DNA of 64,000 bases from Cucumis sativus (GCF_000004075.3 NC_026658.2:14930075-14994074); one strand, 5' to 3'; counted from the first letter of the stretch, positions 25,101 to 37,262 are shown. A program made the numbers and translations. The notes: generated from the letters alone by a model not told the origin.

Positions 25101-25691
25101 TCACCAAATAGATGATCCTCCCCCTCCAAAATCAGAAAACCCTCCACCTCCACCTCCAAAATCAGAAAACCCTCCACCTCCACCTCCACCTCCACCTCCA
25201 TCACCACCTCCACCTCCACCTCCGCCCCGATCATTAGAACTTGTTCCTCCACCTCCATAACTAAAACCTCCTCCATCCACATGAGAACTCACGCCAACTC
25301 CATGATCAGAAACCCCTCCACCTCCTCTATCACCATCACCACAATCTGTCTCATGAATACTTGCTTCACTGCCACCTCCTCCGCCGCCTCCAGTAAGGCC
25401 ACCGTTTCCATCTCCAACTTCAAGACTATTCCTGCCACTTCCGCCGTTGACTGTATCTCCTACAGTGCTAAAAGTCCAATCCCAACCCCAACCTCCATAA
25501 CTACTGCCGGAAAACATATTGCTGTCTGTTGTACTCGTATTTCCACCTTCAACATAAATTCCATTTTTATCTTTTCCCGTAGACATTACTTTCCTCTTCC
25601 GCCGAAGTAAACACAACAAAAATACAACAATATTAGACATTATAAAAACCCCAACAACAATGGGAAATATGATGTATGCTGTTCTAACCAT
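25101..25691 (-). CDS. small membrane Gly-rich protein B
   Basis: Intronless, 196 aa, the longest member of the cluster. N-terminus MVRTAYIIFPIV, one membrane segment to about residue 29 with Cys (LLCLLRRKRK) at its inner edge, then a basic stop-transfer. The long tail is Gly/Ser/Asp-rich with two FSDFGGGG units near the end. By the positive-inside rule the N-terminus lies outside and the Gly-rich tail in the cytosol. There is no cleavable-signal pattern, unlike classic cell-wall glycine-rich proteins. TATA-like TATATATTT at about 25753-25762. Plus-strand frames over it are codon-complement shadows. No family name known to me. Confidence 0.7.
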   Translation of the reverse strand: MVRTAYIIFPIVVGVFIMSNIVVFLLCLLRRKRKVMSTGKDKNGIYVEGGNTSTTDSNMFSGSSYGGWGWDWTFSTVGDTVNGGSGRNSLEVGDGNGGLTGGGGGGGSEASIHETDCGDGDRGGGGVSDHGVGVSSHVDGGGFSYGGGGTSSNDRGGGGGGGGDGGGGGGGGGGFSDFGGGGGGFSDFGGGGSSIW

Positions 25692-25752
25692 TATCGATCT
25701 CTAAGATAATATTAGAAGACTTGGGGGATGGTTGGTTGTTGAAGGAAGCTCC

Positions 25753-25762
25753 AAATATATAC
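25753..25762 (-). promoter_or_regulatory. TATA box of protein B gene
   Basis: Minus-strand GTATATATTTGG about 65 bases before the ATG. TTGACC motifs follow near 25815 and 25832. Confidence 0.45.
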
Positions 25763-25769
25763 TTCAGTA

Positions 25770-28210
25770 CTGTTTGAAAATCTTGGTTTAATTTTCTTAA
25801 TTTTGTACACAATCTTTGACCCTTCTGTTTCAGTTTTGACCTTTCTTTCTAATAAAAAAAATTGTGCTGTAAATTATAAATTTAAGTTTAATTTTCTTAA
25901 TTTTGTAGTCACATTTGTTTTTCCTTTTGTTAAATTACAAATTCAATTCTGTGTTTATTACATCCATGATTTTTTAAAAATTATAAATTTGGTCGACTTT
26001 CTATTTTTCTTTCTTAGATTTATAAATCTATTTAATACAAAATTGAAAGTGAATTGGATTACTGTGTTTGTTAATATATATTTAAATGCAGTGTGTTACT
26101 GTGTTTGTTGATTGCACCGTCAAAATTAACAATTACGTGTTAAAAGAAAATTGTATCTCTTCATATTCCATTAAATATAATCTCTGGTTAGGTTTTCAAT
26201 AATGGGAATATATATATATATAACTTCTATATTGTGAGAAAATGGAAATTCCAAATCATTAGTTGACAAAACTAAGGTTGACAGATTTGGGAATGAAAGA
26301 CTAATTCAAAAACCATTAGATAATGAGTGAGTCAACTCTAGACCACAGTCTCTCTTAATGGGTTGTTTTGGTAATCTGTTAAGTTTCTTTTTTCGATTTC
26401 CCCAAAGAATTTAGGCAGACCAAACACCCCCCCCAAATAAAAAGAGAAAAACCTCTACCTTCACCATGACTAGTGCCAACCTTCTTCATGATCTCACGTT
26501 TGGAAAAATAAAAGGATTTCTCGATATTAATATGATAAATGAGTTACTCTTGAATTTGATTCTTATCAACATATTTGTTCTTTTTGTATAGGATTTTAGA
26601 AATTTTAGAAATGGTAATATTTTGAATTATAAGGATAAATTTAAATTAGGTTGCCCAAATATTATATGCTTAATTTTTAGAATTAGCAAATCATGATAAG
26701 AGAATCAGAAAATATTTCAAAAATCCCAAACAAAGAACAAAAAAAACTTTATTGTTTGACTTTGCAATTTTACAACTGAGTTTTTGGACAAAAAATAAAA
26801 ATAAATAAAGATTTTAGTCTTTTTAAAACAACTTCCAAACATAGCGTAAGAGAAATGAGAGTTTTCCATTCTTAGGCAATTCTTTCTAAATTTTGCTGTC
26901 ATGGTCAATATAAACATAAGTTAAGTAACATAAAATTACTTTTTATAACTATAAGATTGTTTTGATATGGTCAAGTTTATTATGTCATAAATGAGAAGTT
27001 TAGAAATTTTGATTAATAATTGAATTAAATAATAATTGACTCGACCGAACAATAGATGCACGTTAGAAAAAGTAGGGCGTTATATGTTATTACATCCCTC
27101 TTTATCTATGAATTTTGATCGTTGACCCATCACCATATTATATTTTCTATGATATTGTTCTAAAGGATTGCAGTAAAGCTAAATATACTAAAATTTAATT
27201 TAAAGTTAGCAAAAAAAAAAAAAAAAAGAACATTCAAAACAAAGTGGAAAGTAAAAATAAATATTTGGATCCCTTTTGTTGTTTATATGACATTGGTTTG
27301 GGATCAATTATGTGTAAAACAATTGGTTTGAGGTTGGCTCAAGAACTGACAAAATTAAACCGACTATCACCCCTAATTCTTACCCTTAAAATCAATTTTT
27401 AAAAATTAATTATATCTCAAAATTTTCTCACATACAAATATATTTATAACTTTTATAATTTTGTAATTTACTATTTAATCTTGATATTACAATATATTTT
27501 ATATTTATGGATATTTTCAAACGCACCGAACAAAATTAAAAACTATTTACAAAATTGTTAATCAAGTTGTTGGATATAATCACACCTATATCGACTTTTA
27601 GGTCAAAATGTGAGAAAGTTTAGGGGTGTGAAAAGTGTTTGCAAACTGCAAAGAAACAATACTTGGATAATGTGATCAATTTTATACATATAACTGACTA
27701 CTAGTGAATAGGTCAATCTCCTCTGATGCTGCTGAAGATGAGTATATGTAGATTCGGGCTGTCCACTAGAAACAGCTCACCTTCCTTTCACCCACCGTTG
27801 CACAACTCTCACAACTACTTCTTTTGCAATTAATCCATTGTTGTTCAATGTAACGACAGGTTGGAGAGATCAAACTTCACACGCAGAACGACATAGTCAA
27901 TATCAACTCCTCAATCACAGTGACGTGCATAACCACATGGTTTTCTTTTTCAACCAGGGCGCCAAAAAGAAAGAAAATATCCACAAACACGGAAAAACCA
28001 CCAAAGAAAAGGAAACCAGGGCAAGACAACAACCAAAGAAGGCAAAACTCCCATATAGTGAAGAACTTACAGAAAGTTGGAGACAACATAACCCAACACG
28101 AAGGATAAAAAAGAACATTGAATATGATAAAAAATATAACAAATACTCTCCACTCATAAAGGAGAGATCGCTTCCTAACACATAACAGCCACTGTATCGA
28201 ATGAAGGCGA
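25770..28210. other. AT-rich spacer within the cluster
   Basis: No conserved coding frame seen. Contains a short TA repeat near 26210. Frames at 27838-28185 are in simple Lys-rich sequence and have no recognisable domain. Confidence 0.4.
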
Positions 28211-28438
28211 TTAGTCGCCACCCCCACACCCACCTCCACCACCCCCACCTCCATCGCCTCCACATCCCCCGCCGTCGCCAGGACCCGCACCTCCACCTCC
28301 ATAATTGGCTTCTATATCAGGACGGGGGCCTTCGGCACCTCCAGTGCTCTTTGAGCTGAGACAAGTCATGACAGTGCTAACGATAAAAATGGAAACACTA
28401 ACCACTATGACTATAATAAGTGGCGTAGGAAACGACAT
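28211..28438 (-). CDS. small membrane Gly-rich protein C
   Basis: Intronless, 75 aa. N-terminus MSFPTPLIIVIV, one membrane segment to about residue 26, Cys at its edge (TCLSSK), then a linker (EGPRPDIEAN) and a tail of almost pure Gly with Cys at three places (GGGCGGDGG, GGGCGGGD). It has the same architecture as proteins A, B, F and H. The TATA box is at 28493-28500. The upstream element CACACGTAAAC (28570-28580) recalls the ones before F and H. Longer frames at 27877-28302 on the same strand read the Gly codons out of phase and are rejected. Confidence 0.68.
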   Translation of the reverse strand: MSFPTPLIIVIVVSVSIFIVSTVMTCLSSKSTGGAEGPRPDIEANYGGGGAGPGDGGGCGGDGGGGGGGGCGGGD

Positions 28439-28492
28439 TTTTGGTATGAACTTGAAGCTTTCATTTTGTTACGAACTTTCATCCTTTTTCTT

Positions 28493-28500
28493 TTTTATAG
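28493..28500 (-). promoter_or_regulatory. TATA box of protein C gene
   Basis: Minus-strand CACTATAAAAAAG, about 57 bases before the ATG. Confidence 0.55.
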
Positions 28501-28504
28501 TGAA

Positions 28505-31500
28505 ACAAAGCGACACACAATGAGAGAGATTGGATAACTGTGGAGTTGAAATTCAAATGGTTGCATTTCACACGTAAACGGGATTGTTTTTTTTTTCAAA
28601 AAAAAAAGAAAAGAAGAAGATATATATATTCAACATATAATTTAATCATTTCGACTTATAGGAAGTCATTATTTTTAAATTTCTGACATTTGGACCTTCA
28701 GTTTTCCAAGTTTTCTAATTAAATTAATAAGTTAAGCTAAATACCTATCTAATCATCCCTCATTTTCAGTATATGTATATATTTTTTAATTTGATCTCTC
28801 ATATAATATTTTGAAATGATAATTTCGATCCTCTATGTACGAAATCTTATGAATCATGTCCTTTCGTAACTTTTCTTTTCTCTTACATGTTATGCTAATT
28901 TCTAAGAAAACTATTATTTTATCAACCTATTTAGACTGATAAACTTACAACTTGAATATATAAAGTCTGGTTGATTTATATGTCTAGCTGGTGTTCTATA
29001 ATAGTGAAACGTTGGATTATATTGTGTGAATTGCAGTATTATACAGTGGAGTTGTCCACATAATAAAACAATAACGAAAATTATAGCAAATATCCCAATA
29101 AGAAAATAAGCCAAAAATATAACACAAGTTTAAAATATTAAATGTTACTAATCAACTTGTAAAATTTGTTAGAATTTCAAATTTAACCTAACAGTGCACA
29201 TGTTTTCATCTTGATGGCAGCTAACAGCTATCAGCCTTTGTATGTTGAGTAAAGTGGAGAAATCTAAAGAATTCATATGATTGGCACTCTCATTCCATCA
29301 ATCCGCACATACCCATTTGCCACTGTTAAAACTTTAATTTTTGTTCCTTTTAATTAAATTGGCTTCATAAACCAAACACTTTCTCTTGTTTGTGGCACGC
29401 AACCCAGCATATACAACCCCATTCCTTTGTCCCCTCCTGCAACTTCGCTAGAATACCTCTTTCCCCGTCTTTACCTCCAACCAAATCGGGTTGTACACAC
29501 AAAGGAACCGCTTCTCACTATCGAAATTGGCCCTCAAGAGACCTTTCACTTTCCCTTTTCCATTTGAATGGAATAGACAACAGAAGAGATCGAGGAGGAT
29601 GGCAAAGGATGTGATGAAGATGAGGGAGGAGAGAGAACAAGAGAAAAGGGAAGAGAGAAACCACAAATATCTACAAAATGACAAATGTTTTGACAAAGGG
29701 GTTAATTGCAACAATTTAAATATGTGAAGGGTATAATTGATCAAATTCAAAGTTCGCTGTGATGGTTACCAACTCCATGGTTTATGAATGGTTATTTCAA
29801 TTTCTTCTTCTTTCTTTCTCTCTTCTTATTATTTTATCTTTGGGTAATTCATTTTTTTCTCTTTGTTGTCTCTAAACTTTTAAAAGTGTGTTTTAATTCT
29901 AAAATTTTTTAAACAAATTTTATATTGTTCATTGTAGTTAGAATTCGGTTAGCTCTTTAATGAATTAATGAATTACACTCTAGATTTATTTATTGTATTA
30001 ATTAAATTAATAAATAATAAATAATAAAAAATATTGTTAATTTACTCCATGAATCTTACATGCTAACATAAAAATATAATTAGCACATTTAAATTAAATA
30101 AATTCAGATTAAAAATTAATGTTTTATTTTTTTCTTTAAAGCTTAAATTTCTCACATCTTCTTTTGACTCCTCCACCAATTATTTATTTATCTATTTTTC
30201 ACATTAAAATCTTGAACCAAATCCAAAAAACAATATCGAGTAGAATAAAAAAAACTAAATAGAACTAATATCATCCAAAAAAAACAATATTGAGTAGAAT
30301 AAAAAAACTAAATAAGTTTGATATCATCCATGACAAGGTAAAATAAACTAAACAAATAAAAATATGTAATGTTTATTTAAAATAAGCCGTATGAAATTGT
30401 AAACAAATATCCGCACACTAAATTATAAAAGCCCAAAAAGGAAGAAGAAATAATGGAGAAGAGGATTAAAAAGCACCCCTATGAATCACAAAATATCTCA
30501 AACTTGAGGTACTAAAAAATTTATATGTTGATGAATTATTGCATCAAACATATATGAGTCGAAAAAGTGAGGTAGAATGACAATGTACCAAAATGGTTAC
30601 AAACAAAATCTAAAATCAAAATTTTAGTTTTGATACATATTTATGAAAAATTATAAAAAAAATAATTTTGAATTAATAAATAAATATTTTTATTATTTTC
30701 AAATAAGTAAACATATCTATTATTTATACTATATTTATATTAATCATTTTTTTGTGATTGGTGGATTTTTGTACGATATAATGTATTTATATTAAGTCAT
30801 GGAAATGTGGAAATATACATATATTGATAGAGATTTTAAAATATAATTTTAACTTAAAATTTTGATTTTTATTTTCAAGGCTAAGAAATTTGGTGCAAAA
30901 ATTGGATGAATGGAAATATTTTTAAATTATTTTATAAGTTTACGTGCATTTATGAAACTTTTTAATAGTTCAAACATATTTTTTAAACAAAACTTTAATG
31001 GATATTTTTGAACAATTTCCAAAAGTTTAAGGATATTTTTGAAAGTTTGAAAGTTTAGAGGTATTTTTTACGGGATATTTTTTTTGTAATTTAGCTTATT
31101 ATAAATGGTATAAACTTTTGCTAAAATAATTTGATGTTTAATGTAGGGAATATTTCTTTTATTTTATTATTAAAAAACAAAAATAAAACTATAAACAATA
31201 AATAGCAAGTTTTAGCTTTTAATTTTCTTTTTCTAATCCAAAAATAGGAAATATAAATAATTATTTTCAAAAATAGGAAATATAAATAATTATATATAAA
31301 ATAGATATTTTTAAATATAGAAAAAGATAGGAATCAAAATATTTACAAAATATATTTATATATACTATGAGTAAAATTTTGGTATATTTTGTATTTCAAA
31401 ATTATTTATTTATCTTTGTCATTTCATAAAAAATTCTACATAAAAACATATTAAGGTTTCCAAGTTCTTAACAAATAGAAAAAGGAAAAACATAAAATAA

Positions 31501-31517
31501 AAACGTTATCGAAGAGG
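28505..31517. other. AT-rich spacer within the cluster
   Basis: No gene recognised. Short frames at 29390-29750 overlap on both strands and show no domain. A duplicated 'aacaatattgagtagaataaaaaa' block occurs near 30228 and 30284. Confidence 0.4.
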
Positions 31518-31853
31518 CTAACTACCACTACGGCTGCAAGGGGATCTACAAGATTGACATTTCTGAACTTCCTCTTCCGCCATACTTTCAATCAACCGAA
31601 ATCCACCGCCAAGATTTACACAGCCCACTCTGCCAATTACTCCGCCCCGAAAGTAATTGCTTATTATTCCACCAATATGATTTCCGTCTTCATCAACCAC
31701 GACGTAAGAATTTCCGCTGCCACAGCCTCTGCCGTTCACCCGATTCACATATTGTCTCCATCGATAATATAAAGTTACAATAAAAGAAACCAAAATTACA
31801 AACACACCCACATACACCAACACTTCAAAAACTATCGGAAACACTGTGAACAT
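31518..31853 (-). CDS. small membrane protein D (RWRQYVN type)
   Basis: I start at the ATG at 31853, 111 aa; the longer frame to 31895 opens only with GTG. N-terminus MFTVFPIVFEVL, a long hydrophobic segment to about residue 28, then YYRWRQYVNRVNGRG, a mixed linker, IESMAEEEVQK and a Cys/Ser/Arg-rich end (CQSCRSPCSRSG). The N-terminal plan resembles the Gly-rich neighbours, but the tail is different, so it is a separate subfamily with locus E. No known domain recognised. A TGACGTGG element lies at about 32044-32051, roughly 190 bases upstream. Confidence 0.65.
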   Translation of the reverse strand: MFTVFPIVFEVLVYVGVFVILVSFIVTLYYRWRQYVNRVNGRGCGSGNSYVVVDEDGNHIGGIISNYFRGGVIGRVGCVNLGGGFRLIESMAEEEVQKCQSCRSPCSRSGS

Positions 31854-33459
31854 TATGCCAACGGCGTCGTGCACATCATCTCTATCAATTATCACCTCTG
31901 ATCACCTGCTGCAATATTATTATTGATTCAATTCATGTTTCTTCTTCTCTCCCTTTTTAAAACAAATGAAACGTTTTTAGATTTTAACGTTCATTTTTTT
32001 TTTTTTTGGTTTAAAAAATTACATGTATATTGTGTGATTAGTTGACGTGGGAAATTTAATGAGTTTGACTGTTTAAATATAATATATATTATTGGTGTTA
32101 CTCGGTCTAATAATTAACTAATGAGAAAAATGTTTGTTTCAACATAATTGATAATGTAATATATACAAGATGCTTGTGAGAAAATGTTGATATGGTCATC
32201 GAATTAATATAACTTTGGTAAAGTTCATGGAAGGAGAGGTTTCAAAACCACGATATGTTGTGTATTATTCATTCAAATGCTGACGTTGTTGATGCGGGAA
32301 AACAACCTAACTATTACCAGCAGAAAAATAACAGAGAAATTGATAACTAACCTGAACAAACTTCAAATCAAAGAAAACAAATCACGACGACAAATAAATT
32401 TCACCATGTACAAAATTATATAATCACATTAACAATCTCTTCTCTCCACCCTAATTACATAAGAATTCTCTCAAAGTAGTATACAGTATAAGCTACACAT
32501 TGAGCTAGTATATCAGATATCAAACCTTTATTGATAATAATGAGATGATTTATAACCAAATGCATAAGCTTTCTTCTATAATATTCTTTCTTGAACCTCA
32601 ACAATATTCTTTAATATTTTTTGTCAAATCAGTGTAAGAATCACTAAATTGATTTCGTAGAAATCGCTTCATTCTGTGAAGTTATAAAGGAGAGCACAGA
32701 AAGAAGCGGTAAGATTATCCAATTGGTATGTAGTCGAAAACCTAATACTTTGAAAGGTACACTATACATTGAATCACATTTTGGAAAATTTATTCATTTT
32801 GACATTTTCTAAAATTTTTACCTTCAATCATTTCCTAAGTTTGCTTTTCTAATAATTCTTTTTTGTTTCCTTGGTATATAATAAAATTAGATTTTAAAGT
32901 TACTTTTATACTAATTCCATTTCTTTTTTAATTTTACTTTTAATACAATGTTATTGATAACTGATTTGATTTTATATTATATATTTAACTCTTTTTAGCA
33001 AGATACTACCAGAAGAGATTAATAATTGCATTTAGACATCTCCACTACGTTGAGAGTTCTTGGCATATTCATTATATATATTATATTTAAAATTACTTTT
33101 AGTTTCTAATTTCAAATCTTTTAGTTTTGTTTATCTATTATTGTTGATGGATAATGAATGAATAAATCAAGTAACAATTTCTTTTGGCATGAGGTTACAT
33201 GGGTTTTTATTTCAACAAAAAGGAACATAAACATGTATTGATCAGTATTTTTTTTTCTTCTTATTAACAATGAACTAATTATAAAAGATAAATAAGAAAA
33301 AAAATAGTAACAAAAAATAAACAAAAAAATCTCAATGACCCTCCATATACATTTCTCAAAAATAGATTTATTCACTTGTTAATGTGTTGCATCAACTTTA
33401 TTATTCAACTTGAAAATAGATTTTTGAAGTAGGAGAGATTCAAGATTTTTATTTGATAC
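31854..33459. other. AT-rich spacer
   Basis: No gene recognised; promoter of protein D at the left edge. Confidence 0.4.
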
Positions 33460-33620
33460 GTGCTGTAATTTAGAATTCAGAAACGTATATGTCTTATTCT
33501 CATTGAGTCAAAGCAATGTTACATATTTATATAGAGAATAAACTAAACCCTAGAGACTAAGTAAAATTACAATAAAGGACATATGTATATATATATATAT
33601 CATAACACGTGCATCCTTGC
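33460..33620 (-). repeat. possible solo LTR
   Basis: Read on the minus strand it has a TATA box (CTATATAAATA), an AATAAG poly(A)-like site and an end ...TTACAGCACG, the order of elements in a short copia LTR. No partner LTR, primer site or target duplication could be shown. Confidence 0.22.
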
Positions 33621-33839
33621 AACTTGAACATAAACACAAATATATCTTGAGATACTTTGGAGATTAGAAAGAACAATGATTTGAGAGAATAAAAATGATG
33701 AGATAATGAAGTAAGTGTTAGGTGGAAAAAATGGTGAAATTTTTCTGTTTTGTAGTAGTCGAAAACGATAGTTACAAAACTTGCCATTTGAATTCTAAAA
33801 CTCTTAAATGAAAAAGGAGGTCTCGGTATCAACCGTTTA

Positions 33840-34285
33840 AAAGACACAAATTCTGCTTTGTTGTGTAAATGACTGTGGAGGTTTTATAACGAAAGCAACC
33901 CTCTTTGGAAGCGTATTATTTTGGCTAAATACAAACAATCCTTCTTGGGAGACATCCCGACAAAAGGAAAATATAGCAGTAGTAAGGCCCCTTGGGTTTC
34001 CATCTCTAAATTTACCGACCTCGCGGGACTGTGGACTAGTAGATCCAATCACTTCTCAAATTATCCCCCGAGCTCTGTTGCGCTGAATTTAAACGCTTTC
34101 GACTAGTCCTTTGTTTTGGATTTATTGTTGGGTCTATGGACTTTTCTCTAATCCTTTTTACCTCTTGTTTCTTGTAATCATTTTCCTATATTAATGAAAC
34201 AGGAATGAAGGTGCTCTAGGGGTATCCACATTTGAGACACCTGACCCATTTGTATCTCTACCTTTTTAAAAAAAAGTAAAATAGA
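33840..34285 (+). mobile_element. LINE 3' fragment
   Basis: Codes in plus for WRFYNESNPLWKRIILAKYK and then GKYSSSKAPWVSISK, the pattern of the C-terminal part of plant LINE reverse transcriptase proteins (W..V...KYG...). After a stop near 34106 follows a non-coding tail and an A-rich end. 5'-truncated, as usual for LINEs. Confidence 0.55.
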
Positions 34286-34502
34286 AAAGGGACAAAAGTG
34301 TTTAGAAAAAATTTTCCAAGGTCAATCAATCTTTTGATATGTTATAGAATATTATAAAAAGAAAAAAACAAATGAAACAACAAACAGAAATTGTCAAACA
34401 ACTTTTTATTTTCAAGATTGAAACATAAACACTTAAAAAAACATATTTTTAGTTCCAAATCTTAAGAAGTTCAGAAATGGAGAAAAATGGAAAACCAAAA
34501 AG

Positions 34503-34850
34503 TTATGAAAGGGCTCCATAACGACCACTGCAGCTGCAAGACCTACAAGATTGTCATTTCATAACTTCCTCCTCCGCCGTACTTTCAATCAACTGAAGTC
34601 CGCCACCTCTGGCCAGAAAGTTATCGGTTCCACAAATATTATGAAATCTATGATCTTGATCAACCACTATGAAAAATTTTTCGCCGCCGGAACCTCTGCC
34701 GTTCATCTGATTCACATACTGTCTCCATCGATTATACAAATTAACATTGAAAATTTTCGTACTAGAAAAAACAGCATGAGAGACAATGTGAAAGGGTAAC
34801 TTATAAAACATCTGGACAAGATTATCAACAACCACACTTCAAAACTATAG
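34503..34850 (-). pseudogene. decayed paralogue E of protein D
   Basis: Shares with D the core YNRWRQYVNQMNGRG, IVVDQD, GGGLQLIESTAEEEV and the Cys-rich end. A TGA at 34554-34556 stands where D has the first Cys of its CQSCRS motif (TGT to TGA); the rest of the end (QSCRSCSCSG) is still readable to a stop at 34503. Upstream of the core the membrane segment is broken by frameshifts, though DNA similarity to D (GAAGTGT.GGT) continues to about 34850. A clear pseudogene. Confidence 0.7.
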
Positions 34851-35090
34851 CCCAATACCAAATTTAAAGTGTTTTATATTAGAATATCTAAAACTAAACA
34901 GATGTCAACTAGTGCAATTATTGATATATCTCCCTAACTTAAAAATGTTTTTTATTTTCTATTACGTTTCAAATCCAACATTTTTTGTTTATTCCCACCA
35001 CCCCCACTTTTACAATCGTCTCCGGTGTCCCTTTTCGTTATAGGTATCTTCACATATGTTAAAAAAAATAAAACAAAAAATGAAACCGAT
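34851..35090. other. spacer before tRNA gene
   Basis: AT-rich; includes the T-run terminator region of the tRNA gene at about 35061-35080. Confidence 0.4.
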
Positions 35091-35164
35091 TGTCTGAGCC
35101 CGGGTTCGAACCGGGGACCTCTAGTGTGTGAGACTAGCGTGATAACCAACTACACCACCCAGAC
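35091..35164 (-). tRNA. tRNA-Val (CAC)
   Basis: 74 nt. Acceptor strands GTCTGGG and CTCAGAC pair with one G-U. The A box (TGGTGTAGTTGG) and B box (GGTTCGAACCC) are intact. The 5-bp anticodon stem CTAGT/ACTAG closes the 7-nt loop CTCACAC with anticodon CAC. No intron. Minus-strand T runs just downstream (35061-35080) serve as Pol III terminator. It looks functional. Confidence 0.95.
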
Positions 35165-36109
35165 ATTTTGATTATTTCCTTTATTTGTTTCAATTTCAAT
35201 GCTCTTCTCTCTTAACCTCCTATCTAGTAAATGTTAATGTAGCAAATTTTGGATTCTACTAGTGTCTATTATTAGAATATGAAATTTTGTAAATATTTTT
35301 AACACTTTGATTATTTATTATAATTTCTTTTTAATATATGTGTGTGAAAATATGAATTTTAGTTATTTATGAGTAGAAGGTATGTGTAGGGCTTACTTGA
35401 TGGGTAAGGTACTTAATAGTTATTTTAAAAATAATGTTAATATGTGGATGAAAATATGAGCTTTTCTAGTTTTCAAAGCATTAATTTTAATTATGTTTGA
35501 TCATATTTTGTATATGTTAGTTTTATTTGTGTGTTATATATTATTATTTTTAGTTAGATTTGTGTGGGTTGAATTTATTAGACTTGGAGGATTTTTGTTT
35601 TGCTTCCAACCCACTCAATTAGGTTGCAATATATGCTGGGGCCGAAGATATAAATAATTGATTTTGGGAAACTGAAACTTCCAAGTATTTGCTCTTTAAT
35701 ACTTTCCAAAGAGATACATTTTGAGAATTCCATTCCTTAGATCTTTTTTTAAAAAAAAAGTTGTGGTCATCACTCATCAGTCAACCTCATATTTGGGAGT
35801 TTTTTCTCCATTCAAATTAGATCATATTTTCTAGAATATCCATTTATAATGGATAACAATATTTTTAAAAAATTATAAATATAAAAAAGTCCATCTATTA
35901 TTAATAGATATACATAAAAGAAAAGAGAAAATAGTAAATAGTGTTGAAAACAAATTGGGAGTTATCCAAGCTCTCCAAACAATATATGCAACCGGCAATT
36001 TGTCTACCAGATTACTAACACAAATTCATTAAAATTTTATGAGATTAAAACCCCCTAATTAATTCTGTTTAATACATATATACAATCAAATGAACATCAC
36101 CAGCCAGAT
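35165..36109. other. AT-rich spacer
   Basis: No gene recognised. Confidence 0.4.
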
Positions 36110-36409
36110 CTACCCTCCGCCACCTCCCCCACCTCCGCCTCCACCTCCACCATCTCCTCCCCCACCGCCGCCTCCACCACTGCCACCTCCGCCATCATAA
36201 CCGCCACCTCCACCATCATAGCCACCACCTCCACCACCGTCTTCTCCACCATCGTCTCCTCCACCTGGGCCATCAGCGCCTCCGAAATGAGCACCATCTC
36301 CGGTAGAACTGCCACCACCAGTCCACCGGCAAAGTAAACTCAGCACCGCGAAAACTACACAAATTGAAAGAAAAACTACCGGAATAATAATAAATGCAGC
36401 ATCGACCAT
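36110..36409 (-). CDS. small membrane Gly-rich protein F
   Basis: Intronless, 99 aa. N-terminus MVDAAFIIIPVV, one membrane segment to about residue 27 ending in LLCRW, then GAHFGGADG and a Gly-rich tail with two YDGGGG units and a final run of Gly. Closest relative is protein H: both read C(R)W, then a Ser/Gly turn, then AHFGGA. No cleavable signal; predicted N-out, tail in the cytosol. The Cys next to the membrane could be S-acylated (inference). TATA box at 36485-36492. Function unknown. Confidence 0.7.
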   Translation of the reverse strand: MVDAAFIIIPVVFLSICVVFAVLSLLCRWTGGGSSTGDGAHFGGADGPGGGDDGGEDGGGGGGYDGGGGGYDGGGGSGGGGGGGGDGGGGGGGGGGGGG

Positions 36410-36484
36410 CTTTTTCTTTTTTAGAATATAGTTTCCTTTTTCCTATGAATATGTTGAAGCTTTACAAATGTTAAACTCCTTTCA

Positions 36485-36492
36485 TTTATATA
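36485..36492 (-). promoter_or_regulatory. TATA box of protein F gene
   Basis: TATATAAA on the minus strand, 76 bases before the ATG, in a 'ttatataataaat' context repeated exactly at gene H. Confidence 0.6.
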
Positions 36493-36560
36493 ATAAATCC
36501 TGCATTGAATGAAAAAAGATTGGGATATTATATTTTGAAACATAGATATTATATTTTACG

Positions 36561-36651
36561 TCTCAGTTGTTTGAATTTTACACGTAAAAGAAATCAATTT
36601 TGAAACATTCAAACCCTTTGAATATTATATTTTCTGAAAGGTTTGACCTTT
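36561..36651 (-). promoter_or_regulatory. promoter block shared with gene H
   Basis: The run from 'tcagttgtttgaattttacacgt' to 'gaaacattcaaaccctttg' matches 38384-38466 upstream of H. On the gene strand it holds TTTACGTGT (ABRE/G-box-like). TTGACC (W-box core) follows at about 36643. Confidence 0.55.
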
Positions 36652-36861
36652 AATGACTTCCTTACGAAGGTAATCATCAACCAAAAAAGTTGCCACCATC
36701 GACACTGCCCTCACCGGGATTACGGCCACCAGGTTTCTCTTGATAATTACAAAAATAACACAATATATGACTATGAACATATTGTAATGGGAGTTAGAAA
36801 TTATACTCAGAAGTAAGAGTATAATTGCCCGAACTGGAAAATCCCCCTTTGTTTTTCCCAT
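36625..36861 (-). pseudogene. decayed member G of the Gly-rich family
   Basis: A 78-codon frame begins at the ATG at 36861, but it mixes phases of the family plan. One frame carries a membrane-like stretch (MFIVIYCVIFVII). Another carries a Gly-rich tail (EKPGGRNPGEG, SVDGGNFFG) ending at TGA 36677. FLTPITICS before an in-frame TAG recalls the F start. The leader keeps TTCTAGAATATAGTT as before F. I read it as a frameshifted paralogue; the frame as given may not be translated. Confidence 0.45.
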
Positions 36862-36899
36862 GGACTTCTAGTTCTAGAATATAGTTATTTTTCGTTTTT

Positions 36900-37225
36900 T
36901 TTTTTCCTTTTTTTTTTATAGTACAAATGCATGCAGGTTGGGGATCGAATAATAAACTCCACTAGAGAGAGGAATTTTCTTTTAAGAAAATTTTTCTTCC
37001 CAAAAATGTTTCTACCTATCCCAAGTCAGGTTATTTATTTGTTTATTAACCAGAAACAAGAGAAGATGGATTAGTCGTGCCCCAGAATATTTTAACCTTG
37101 CTATATTTGTAGCACATTCGTCATCAGCCCAAAATATCATTGATGATCAAAACAAGATCAGTACAAAGGGAGAAAGGAGAGCTAGATAAATGCTCTCCCA
37201 ATTCAAGGCAGTGGTGGATATATCG

Positions 37226-37262
<37 letters not shown>

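Noticed and set aside
25281-25610. 109-codon plus-strand frame
   Set aside because: Complement of the Gly/Ser-rich gene B.
27877-28302. 141-codon minus-strand frame over gene C
   Set aside because: Reads the Gly codons of C out of phase as Val/Glu repeats and continues into AT-rich spacer.
34952-35149. 65-codon minus-strand frame
   Set aside because: Runs through the tRNA-Val gene.
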